Shown here: positions 41,460 through 47,000 of the stretch, piece after piece
Position numbering within the stretch: the stretch's first letter is position 1
How the letters are laid out: every line of letters starts with the position of its first letter
Virus record (IMG/VR): IMGVR_UViG_3300035643_000004
Span: 1-47,000 of that record
Direction: 5' to 3' (one strand)
DNA from: a virus
Length of the DNA stretch: 47,000 bases
The notes under the pieces: model-generated
What the model saw: only the letters and a program-made list of their open reading frames with translations
The model's database searches: none
Told to the model about the DNA's origin: nothing
Made by a program: the position numbers and the translations under genes

Positions 41460-43175
41460 TCATCTGACTCTCATTCCGTGTGTCATGGGATTATAACTTT
41501 CATCCCGCCGCTTCTGTTGTCCTGGCAACCCTTTCAAGAGTGCGTCCATTTCGTTCTCAGGCTCGCGCTCAGGCACTCGGTAAACCGGTTGCTCTAAGGC
41601 CAAGTACCTCACACAATCCGCGAAGTCCTTGTAGGCTTCGTCTGGCTTGTCTGTTCCTTGCTTCCACTGATAATTAAAGATGTCCTGAATCGGCCCACGA
41701 TCTCCACGGCAGCCTTCCTCCGCGAACAACATAGCAGGAAACTCCGCATTGCGCAATGGCGAATAATGCGGTCTGAGATATTCCTTGACTCGCTTGTGCC
41801 CAAGCGCAATATCGCCAGGATCAGAATGCGAGAGGTAGATATTCTTGATTCCAGCCTTTTCTAATTCTTCTTCCCACGAAGTTGTGACCTCTACTGTCTT
41901 TACAGTCTTAGCTCCGAACTTGGCATCCAGAATCACCATCTCCGGCGTGACGTAATTATGTTGCGCGCGCTTCATTCGTACCTGTTTCACAATTTCATGG
42001 ACGTTGCCATTTGCCAACAGGTAATCATAAATGCGAACCCGATTGGCTGGCTTGCCGTTGATAATCACTTCCTCTGGCGAGACTGCCGCAAAGAGCCACC
42101 TAGTAGGACGTGCATCGTGCGGGTCAACAACTTCCACTTTCATCCAGTCTCGCGGAATCTCAAAATCTGGATACAAATGAATCTCCCGCTTCAACTCTTT
42201 GTAAACCAATCCCGAAAGATGCGCCCACTTGCCCTCAGTGTGCACTTCCAATTCGTCAGGGTCTACGAACAGCTTCAAATAGTTCTTAATCCCCGCCCAC
42301 GGAATAAACCCCATGACTTCGCCGCACTTTGGACAGATGTTAACTGGCCGCTCTTGAAAAGCATCCGCCATTTTCAGGGGATCATTCTCTGGGATGTAGC
42401 AATTGCACTTCCGGCAGTAATCTTGGCAGTTGTCATACATCGAACCGCGAAACACTGCGATGTCGGGATCGGTCCCGCCAGCATTGAAGGCTTTTACCGA
42501 AAACATATCGTAAAGATACGCCTCGGTCAAAGGTGTCATCGTAAACCAAGTTGGCGCATCAGTGGTTACCGCACCGCGCTGGACGGCAATCAAGATTGCT
42601 CTTGGCGGCGGTTCATCAAAGTGCTGCCAAGCGTAGTCAATCCCCAGAAACGTCTTAGGCTCTTGATTGTAACTGCGAATGTGGATCGTGCTTCCACATC
42701 GGTTGCCCAAATAGTCGTACCGCAATGTGACACACTTTAAAGCACCCGTCGTATCCCGCTTCCATTCCGGCGCGCAGTGAGCCGGTATCAGCGTCTCCAA
42801 CTCAGGTTCAACTTTCGCGTTTACGGATTGGGCCATTGTCTCGCATCCAATCAGGCCCTCGTTCGGAACTCTGACCGAAATCTTCCAATCGGGATCACTC
42901 TCTTCAAGCCACGGCCTAAAGCCCATTGCGTGGGCTATGTCCTCAGCAATCCCCACTCTTGTTTTGCCAGCTTTTTCGCCAGTCTCCAAAATTCGCACTT
43001 TCGGAGTTCGGCCAAACTTGTTTTTGATTCTGATGAACGGTTCCTGGATGCGGTTCATACGCAGCAGGCCAATCTTCATCAGAGATTCAACCGCTGCAAT
43101 CGCCTTGGCGGAATCTATAGACTCGCCACTCTTGCCTAGTTTTGTCAGAGCGTCTTCAAGTTTGGCGTTCTTCAT
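41460..43175 (-). CDS. Terminase large subunit (571 aa)
   Basis: The ATPase domain has a Walker A variant GEKAGKT (residues 66-72) and a Walker B region FLGIDYAWQHFDEP. The C-terminal RNase-H-like nuclease shows VVDPHDARPTRW, MVILDAKFGAK and YKDFADCVRYL as its acidic residues. Between them is a zinc ribbon (CRKCNCYIPE and ICPKCGEVMG), an insertion found in several phage terminases. The protein packages DNA into the prohead through the portal. ATG 43175 is favoured over 43184 because AGGA is better placed. Confidence 0.9.
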   Translation of the reverse strand: MKNAKLEDALTKLGKSGESIDSAKAIAAVESLMKIGLLRMNRIQEPFIRIKNKFGRTPKVRILETGEKAGKTRVGIAEDIAHAMGFRPWLEESDPDWKISVRVPNEGLIGCETMAQSVNAKVEPELETLIPAHCAPEWKRDTTGALKCVTLRYDYLGNRCGSTIHIRSYNQEPKTFLGIDYAWQHFDEPPPRAILIAVQRGAVTTDAPTWFTMTPLTEAYLYDMFSVKAFNAGGTDPDIAVFRGSMYDNCQDYCRKCNCYIPENDPLKMADAFQERPVNICPKCGEVMGFIPWAGIKNYLKLFVDPDELEVHTEGKWAHLSGLVYKELKREIHLYPDFEIPRDWMKVEVVDPHDARPTRWLFAAVSPEEVIINGKPANRVRIYDYLLANGNVHEIVKQVRMKRAQHNYVTPEMVILDAKFGAKTVKTVEVTTSWEEELEKAGIKNIYLSHSDPGDIALGHKRVKEYLRPHYSPLRNAEFPAMLFAEEGCRGDRGPIQDIFNYQWKQGTDKPDEAYKDFADCVRYLALEQPVYRVPEREPENEMDALLKGLPGQQKRRDESYNPMTHGMRVR

Positions 43176-43233
43176 CACCCGCATCCTAGCACAAATTGAT
43201 TGTCCAATGACGCTACTTCTTCACTAAATGCCT

Positions 43234-43422
43234 TTAGCGAAGCATTGACTGAAACTCATGACCAAAAGGTTTGGAGCCGGGCGGATTACCAAGAAAAGCT
43301 CCGTGTATAGCAGTGTGTTTCGCGCAACCGCATTTCAAACATCTACCGCATCGACACTTACCTGGTGTCGGACATTGACTTAGGTCTACCGCGCCTTTTA
43401 TCTGTCCAATCTGATTAACCAT
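43234..43422 (-). CDS. Cys-rich small protein (62 aa)
   Basis: CPTPGKCRCGRCLKCGCAKHTAIHGAF contains seven Cys in 19 residues plus two His, so it probably binds one or two zinc ions in a knuckle. The ending PFGHEFQSML is non-polar. It lies between the RHH gene and the terminase large subunit gene. Function is unknown. Phages often have a CxCGxC..HTAIH protein near terminase. Confidence 0.55.
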   Translation of the reverse strand: MVNQIGQIKGAVDLSQCPTPGKCRCGRCLKCGCAKHTAIHGAFLGNPPGSKPFGHEFQSMLR

Positions 43423-43434
43423 TCTTATCCTCCT

Positions 43435-43887
43435 TCAAAGTTTTCCTTTCTGGTACAACTCCCACTCCGCCTCAGTCGGATTCCTGCCAAGTCTCGCGCT
43501 CACTTGCCGCCAACTGTCGAAGCTCCATTTGCTCCCCAGTGGGGGCTTTAAGCAAATTGCTTGGGCGGAAATATCTTTCGCCGATTCTCCAGGCTTGCTA
43601 TTTCTTGTCCTGCGCGTAATAGCGCGTTGAGTGCTACGCACAGTAGACATTCGCCGTCCTGATGAACTATCTCTTGGTGTAGGAGCGTCTGGTAATTTCC
43701 TGAGCATATTTGCATGTCTTATCTCCTTTCCCAATTTATGTACTTCATCTAAAAACCCAAAACAAACTTCCCGTATCCAGACACTCAAGGCTCGTGGCCC
43801 TGCCGCCCCTCGCCATTTCTCAAACTCGTCCTCAGTGAGCTTTATGGTCACCAGCCTGCGTCGCGGATTCTCGCTCTTTGGCCTCAT
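43435..43887 (-). CDS. Ribbon-helix-helix regulator (MobC/CopG-like N-terminus, 150 aa)
   Basis: Residues 11-45, RLVTIKLTEDEFEKWRGAAGPRALSVWIREVCFG, match the ribbon-helix-helix domain of CopG/MobC-type proteins: one DNA-reading strand and two helices. The C-terminal part is Ser/Arg-rich and ends with a helical FDSWRQVSARLGRNPTEAEWELYQ. It most likely represses its own promoter through the palindromes just upstream. The ATG has no ribosome site. Confidence 0.7.
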   Translation of the reverse strand: MRPKSENPRRRLVTIKLTEDEFEKWRGAAGPRALSVWIREVCFGFLDEVHKLGKEIRHANMLRKLPDAPTPRDSSSGRRMSTVRSTQRAITRRTRNSKPGESAKDISAQAICLKPPLGSKWSFDSWRQVSARLGRNPTEAEWELYQKGKL

Positions 43888-44116
43888 GTGGTAATGGTAA
43901 TACGTATTCCCAATATGTCAAGGGCTAAATGAAAGCGGAATACGGATTCCGGTAAGGGAACTTTTGGGGAAAAGCGCTTGGAGAGGATGTGTAAATTCGC
44001 AGGTAGGGGTGATCTATGGGGGGATCGGGTCGCGGATAGGCTCTCTTTTTAGGCTCGTGAAAGTCTGTGGAAAATCCGCTGAAAATCGTGCTCGCGGCTG
44101 ATAATGTTATATTATG
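43888..44116. other. Non-coding interval between terS and the RHH gene; promoter, operators, possible packaging or origin site
   Basis: The 229 bases carry no ORF. They hold the RHH promoter and operators, a TTTTCCACA element on minus (44066-44074) that fits the DnaA-box consensus, an AAGCGCTT palindrome at 43972-43979, and an AT-rich symmetrical stretch around 44101-44115. A recognition site for the terminase small subunit often lies beside its gene, so this is a candidate packaging site or origin. Confidence 0.4.
43894..43951 (-). promoter_or_regulatory. Promoter of the RHH gene with two palindromic operators
   Basis: On minus, TTGACA (43921-43916) and TACCAT (43899-43894) are separated by 16 bases, and the ATG follows six bases after the -10. 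Operator 1 GGTAATACGTATTCCC (43896-43911) covers the spacer and part of the -10. Operator 2 CGGAATACGGATTCCG (43936-43951) lies 40 bases away centre to centre, close to four helical turns. Both share an AATACGnATTCC core. Confidence 0.6.
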
Positions 44117-44605
44117 TCAACCTGTATCTTCTTTAGATTCACTAAATGTCATAAGTTGGTTAACGTTTTTGCCCGTTTCTTGAGCAGATTTCCGCATTTC
44201 CCGCACCGCTGAAACAGCATCCAGAAGCACCTGAACGTCTATGCTCGTAGCCTGGCCCCGGATGATCCGCGCCTTATCCTCAAGAATCGCGGCCCCCGTA
44301 ACTCGTTGAAGCATCGAGCTTTTCTTGATGTCTTTGTTTGTTATAGACTCAAGATTCCTCATTTGAATCGCATCAAAGATGTCAGCTTTTTCTTGCTGAT
44401 AGCGACGCAATTCAGCTTCGGAATGATTATCACCCAGGAAGCGTTTAAGGACGTGATGGACATTAGCGGCACTACATCCTACGCGGCGTGCAATAGCCGA
44501 TTCTCCAAGCTCTGGATAGCGCATCTTGAGCTTGCGGATTAGCGGTGCTTTCCCACGCTTTCCGTCTCTAACTGCGATAGGAACTTGCGATACAGGTCCA
44601 GGCAT
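44117..44605 (-). CDS. Putative terminase small subunit (162 aa)
   Basis: The N-terminus has an HTH (YPELGESAIARRVGCSAANVHHVLKRFLG) followed by a helical part (ADIFDAIQMRNLESITNKDIKKSSMLQRVTGAAILEDKARIIRGQATSIDVQVLLDAV). The DNA-binding plus helical oligomerisation layout and the position at the head of the packaging genes suit a terminase small subunit, which recognises phage DNA. ATG 44605 follows AAGGAA. A general regulator is a less likely alternative. Confidence 0.65.
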   Translation of the reverse strand: MPGPVSQVPIAVRDGKRGKAPLIRKLKMRYPELGESAIARRVGCSAANVHHVLKRFLGDNHSEAELRRYQQEKADIFDAIQMRNLESITNKDIKKSSMLQRVTGAAILEDKARIIRGQATSIDVQVLLDAVSAVREMRKSAQETGKNVNQLMTFSESKEDTG

Positions 44606-44727
44606 GATTCCTTATAACATGCTCAAGTATAGCACGCAAGCACAATTGCTGCGCAATTTGAGACGATTTTCGCATTTGCGATTTATCAATTTAGCAGTCA
44701 AAAAATGTCTAGCGTGGTGACACAAAC

Positions 44728-44743
44728 GGGCAAGCGCTTTGCA
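44728..44743 (+). promoter_or_regulatory. Second, weaker sigma-54-like element
   Basis: GGGCAAG-CGCT-TTGCA has the right spacing between its -24 and -12 blocks but two mismatches in the first. It matches the downstream element in 14 of 15 positions and lies 111 bases upstream. It could be a duplicated promoter or a shared operator. Confidence 0.35.
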
Positions 44744-44838
44744 ATCATAAGGTTAATTGCTGGTTTCGCCGTTTATTTGCTGACACAAAATTCCTCTACT
44801 TACATAGGCTACATCTTTAGTTTCAGCAATTTACAGTT

Positions 44839-44854
44839 TGGCACGCGCTTTGCA
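44839..44854 (+). promoter_or_regulatory. Sigma-54-type promoter (-24/-12) for the rightward block
   Basis: TGGCACG-CGCT-TTGCA fully matches the sigma-54 consensus TGGCACG-N4-TTGCW, and the base before it is a T as preferred. Transcription would begin near 44865, giving a 14-base leader with CGGAG before ATG 44879. No enhancer-binding protein gene is present in the phage, so a host activator would be required. Confidence 0.5.
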
Positions 44855-44878
44855 GGACAAAGCTCGGAGATTAAAAGA

Positions 44879-45178
44879 ATGCGAAACCGAGACATAATCA
44901 TTCGCCTCAAACAAATGGGTTATACACCCGCTCACGTTATCGGTGAGCGCACAATCGTCCCCCTGGCCCACAAAGTTCCTCACAAAAAAGACTGGGCTGA
45001 CTTCCTCAACATTTGGCATAACATCGTTTGGAAAGCCAATTCTGGTCGGTATGGCATTACGATTAACGTAGACCGCCAAGGTAGACCAGTGATGCCTACA
45101 TTTGATACCCGACAATGGAAATCAGATGGGCTTGACTGGAGCGAACGAGTCCAGGTCGGCGAAATTACAAGAGGCTAA
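44879..45178 (+). CDS. First gene of the rightward block, hypothetical (99 aa)
   Basis: I start the gene at ATG 44879 because CGGAG lies at 44865-44869 and the promoter candidate lies just upstream. A longer frame to 44705 would run through that promoter. The product (MRNRDIIIRLKQMGYTPAHVIGE, then KDWADFLNIWHNIVWKANSGRYGITINVDRQGRPVMPTFD) seems alpha/beta. No family is recognised. Confidence 0.55.
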   Translation: MRNRDIIIRLKQMGYTPAHVIGERTIVPLAHKVPHKKDWADFLNIWHNIVWKANSGRYGITINVDRQGRPVMPTFDTRQWKSDGLDWSERVQVGEITRG

Positions 45179-45184
45179 TAACAC

Positions 45185-45376
45185 GTGAAACTCCGAAGCA
45201 AACTCGCAAAGCTAGACCGATTGATCGAGAAAGCCATTCAAGCACGAGCCCGCGCAGCACGCGGATCGCTGGCAGAGTTTGACAAGGCAGAGCGCAAACT
45301 GGCGAACCTCCGAATCAAGCGCGTCCAATTAGATGAGGAGAAACGAAATGACCATATTCTGCAAGAGTTGCGGTAA
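45185..45376 (+). CDS. Small helical protein (63 aa)
   Basis: This is a Lys/Arg/Ala/Leu-rich protein (KLRSKLAKLDRLIEKAIQARARAARGSLAEFDKAERKLANLRIK) likely forming a helical hairpin. The GTG start has a weak ribosome site. The final 29 bases overlap the zinc-ribbon gene. Confidence 0.5.
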   Translation: MKLRSKLAKLDRLIEKAIQARARAARGSLAEFDKAERKLANLRIKRVQLDEEKRNDHILQELR

Positions 45377-45620
45377 TCAAGCACGGGTCAGCAAGTACAA
45401 TAGCAACGGAATGTGCAACCCTTGTCGCGCTAAAGAACGAGAAGCACGCCTCCAGCATAACCAAGCCATTGTTCAAACTGGCCTATGTCCAGACTGCGGA
45501 AGCAAGCTGAAACGTAACTGTGCTATGTCTGGTTGGTGGCAGTGTGAGCAATTCGGTAGTGAGCAATTCCGAGCGCGACCAAATGCACCAGAGTGCAATT
45601 TTCAGGTCTTTACGGCCTAA
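45348..45620 (+). CDS. Double zinc-ribbon protein (90 aa)
   Basis: ATG 45348 is preceded by GAGGAG. The pairs CKSCGNQ and CNPCRAKE make one zinc site, and CPDCGSK with later Cys (NCAMSGWWQC) a second. It is probably a small nucleic-acid or protein adaptor of early phage genes. No family is known. Confidence 0.6.
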   Translation: MTIFCKSCGNQARVSKYNSNGMCNPCRAKEREARLQHNQAIVQTGLCPDCGSKLKRNCAMSGWWQCEQFGSEQFRARPNAPECNFQVFTA

Positions 45621-45651
45621 GCCCTGACGCAAGCAGGCAGCCGGAGAGGAA

Positions 45652-45918
45652 ATGACAATGCGGGGACTGATGGCGCTAATTGAGGTTCCGAAAGCTCACG
45701 CTAGGGTTATCGTTCCAAGCCCACGTGATGCCATTCATATTGCGCGTCGAATCGTTGAGCACGGCCTGGGTGATGTTGTTGTGAGCCGATGCTATGGCCC
45801 TGCTAGTTTGGAATCGAAGGTACAGGCGGCTGGCTGCTTTCTGGCTTGTGACGGCAATTCTCAGGTATGCGGGAAGCTCCATGCTGGCGTATGTATTCAT
45901 CATGCGCGTCTAAGCTAG
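45652..45918 (+). CDS. Hypothetical protein (88 aa)
   Basis: GGAGAGGAA precedes ATG 45652. The product has SPRDAIHIARRIVEHGLGDVVVSRCYGPASLESKVQAAGCFL, an alpha/beta layout with a few Cys at the end (CGKLHAGVCIHH). No family is recognised. Confidence 0.55.
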   Translation: MTMRGLMALIEVPKAHARVIVPSPRDAIHIARRIVEHGLGDVVVSRCYGPASLESKVQAAGCFLACDGNSQVCGKLHAGVCIHHARLS

Positions 45919-45969
45919 TTCGCGCTCTGCCTCCCGTGTCACAGGTGGCGTGGGAGGGAGGATACGAAC

Positions 45970-46263
45970 ATGGCAAAGCTAAAGGAACTGCTGGCCGAAA
46001 CTACTTGGCCGCGCCCGCTTGCAGAACATGAAGCGGAGTACAACGCTGATCGCCGCCATCCGCCCAAACTCGGCACGTGCTGGGTGGCGCCGGGGCAAGG
46101 AAGCACATGGTGGGAACTCCGCAAAGTATTCGGCGAACATGATGGCGCCTGCAAGTGTCCATTCTGCGTCGAGCATGACAAAGACCATACAAACTTGCGT
46201 CTAACCGGCTGGCCGATAACGCAAGAAGATCGAATTCGCTGGGAGTCGGGCCTTGTAGAGTAA
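45970..46263 (+). CDS. Zinc-binding protein (97 aa) with a WESG C-terminus
   Basis: GGGAGGGAGG precedes ATG 45970. The product has CKCPFCVEHDKDHTNLRL, a likely zinc or metal site, and ends DRIRWESGLVE. The next gene also ends DRERWESGNVE, so the two share a tail. Function is unknown. Confidence 0.55.
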   Translation: MAKLKELLAETTWPRPLAEHEAEYNADRRHPPKLGTCWVAPGQGSTWWELRKVFGEHDGACKCPFCVEHDKDHTNLRLTGWPITQEDRIRWESGLVE

Positions 46264-46320
46264 CTCTTGCTTGTTTTCCTACCATGTGTTAACCTTGATA
46301 TGGTGGGAAACCGAGGAGCA

Positions 46321-46818
46321 ATGAGAAATGCCAAGAGGATGCGAGACGACCCAGAGTACGCCGAAAGACGGCGCGCTGCAACACGGGATTGGAAGAGAAG
46401 AAACAGAGCCAAAGTGGCCGCTTACCGCCGCAACTGGTATTGGAGAAACCCGGACAGAGCTAGAGCCATCATTCGAGCGTGGAGGCAAAGGAACGCAACT
46501 AGCGTCCATGAAGCCTCACGCAAAGCTAGGGATAAAGCCAAGCGAGAAGCTGTACTTAGTTACGGTGGGAAGTGCGCTTGCCCACCATGCGGTGAAACTT
46601 GTCTTGGATTTCTCACAATTGACCATATTGCAGGTGGCGGAAACAAACACCGTGAGCAGATTGGCAAAGGCTATGCCTTCTATCGGTGGTTACGACAAAA
46701 TGGCTGGCCTTCAGGATATCAAGTTCTCTGCTACAACTGTAATTGCGGACGCGCAAAGAGCAATGGTGTCTGTCCTCACATAGACCGCGAGCGCTGGGAG
46801 TCAGGGAACGTCGAATAG
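46321..46818 (+). CDS. HNH/endonuclease VII-like nuclease (165 aa)
   Basis: ATG 46321 follows GAGGAG; an upstream in-frame start at 46267 lacks a ribosome site. The N-terminal half is a very basic helix (RRRAATRDWKRRNRAKVAAYRRNW). The C-terminal half is CACPPCGETCLGFLTIDHIAGGGNKHRE, then YQVLCYNCNCGRAKSNGVCPH, a zinc-bound HNH of the endonuclease VII type. Such enzymes cut branched or unmodified DNA. The final WESG motif is shared with the gene before it. Confidence 0.75.
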   Translation: MRNAKRMRDDPEYAERRRAATRDWKRRNRAKVAAYRRNWYWRNPDRARAIIRAWRQRNATSVHEASRKARDKAKREAVLSYGGKCACPPCGETCLGFLTIDHIAGGGNKHREQIGKGYAFYRWLRQNGWPSGYQVLCYNCNCGRAKSNGVCPHIDRERWESGNVE

Positions 46819-46829
46819 GAGGCCAAACA

Positions 46830-47000
46830 ATGAGCGAAACAAAACACACACCGGGGCCGTGGGGCATCGAAAAGCCTTGTGCATTTCCTTACAGCGGAAC
46901 GTACATAACCGCTGGTGTAAAGTATGGGCATCCGTTCTACGTTTGCCAAATCCGCGAAACACGCGGCTTCCAAGAATCAGATGCTAACGCCTGCCATATC
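46830..47000 (+). CDS. TPGPW-type small phage protein, 5' part (runs off the right end)
   Basis: ATG 46830 follows TAGGAGG. The frame (SETKHTPGPWGIEKPC) leaves the window at 47000 and resumes at base 3, giving 107 residues in all and confirming circularity. Near the end this copy has His (CAT at 46995-46997) where the left copy has Leu. Function is unknown; see the entry at 1-284. Confidence 0.85.
   Translation, partial: MSETKHTPGPWGIEKPCAFPYSGTYITAGVKYGHPFYVCQIRETRGFQESDANACHI
46870..47000. repeat. Direct terminal repeat, right copy
   Basis: It repeats 1-131 with one mismatch at 46996. The mismatch changes Leu to His in the crossing gene, so one copy is either a population variant or an end-of-contig error. 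Confidence 0.95.

Larger units (their letters stand above)
44606..44878. promoter_or_regulatory. Divergent intergenic control region
   Basis: The region separates the leftward late block from the rightward early block. It contains a hairpin AATTGC-tgc-GCAATT (44644-44658), a TATACT -10-like element for leftward transcription (44631-44626), two TGACACAAA repeats (44718-44726 and 44781-44789), and two copies of a GGCAxGCGCTTTGCA element. An ORF is open on plus from 44705, but nothing supports its use. Confidence 0.5.

Noticed and set aside
41957-42740. 260-aa frame on plus inside the terminase gene
   Set aside because: It is the antisense shadow of a clearly conserved terminase domain.
44705-45178. 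Longer form of the first rightward gene (157 aa)
   Set aside because: It would run through the promoter candidate and has no ribosome site at 44705; ATG 44879 has one.
1-47000. CRISPR arrays, insertion sequences, integrase, or a diversity-generating retroelement
   Set aside because: No regularly spaced repeats, transposase or integrase motifs, reverse transcriptase or template/variable repeat pair were seen, despite the Bbp19-like gene that recalls phage BPP-1.

Overview
This window is an essentially complete genome of a tailed phage with a T7-like (podovirus-type) virion. The first 131 bases recur at 46870-47000 with one mismatch. One gene starts at 46830, runs off the right end and continues in frame at base 1, so the sequence closes into a circle of 46,869 bp. 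The host is probably Gram-negative: the phage encodes a GH24 endolysin, a spanin-like membrane protein and a secreted beta-barrel-like protein. The host genus cannot be told from the sequence. I see no integrase, reverse transcriptase, RNA polymerase, DNA polymerase or replicative helicase.

Layout. (1) A rightward early block runs from 44879 through the junction to 421. It encodes small zinc-binding proteins, an HNH nuclease and a TPGPW-type protein. (2) A leftward block from 10970 down to 418 starts with a Cro-like regulator. It carries recombination genes (Erf-type annealing protein, PD-(D/E)XK exonuclease, coiled-coil partner), two putative replication proteins, an Hjc-like resolvase, HNH nucleases and many zinc-ribbon proteins. 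(3) A leftward late block runs from 44605 to 11049: terminase small subunit, RHH regulator, terminase large subunit, GNAT protein, portal, Bbp19-like protein, small head genes, scaffold, major capsid protein, decoration protein, tail tubular protein A, fibres, tail tubular protein B, internal virion proteins, ATP-grasp enzyme, fibres and spikes with an embedded LuxR-type HTH protein, then lysis genes.

Most unusual points. Six fibre- or spike-like proteins carry N-terminal Sec-type signal sequences. Their cysteines are often closely paired, as if they fold in the periplasm rather than the cytoplasm. The endolysin has a zinc ribbon inserted beside its active site. Three adjacent head genes end in one shared C-terminal motif. 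The rightward early block has a near-perfect sigma-54 promoter match. Two regulators (RHH and Cro-like) have promoters placed so that their transcripts would be leaderless, with palindromic operator candidates in the promoter.

Most neighbouring genes overlap by ATGA, GTGA or TAATG, indicating long translationally coupled operons. Two stretches, 4049-4645 and 6321-6802, hold no gene I can support but do contain structured or repeated sequence.
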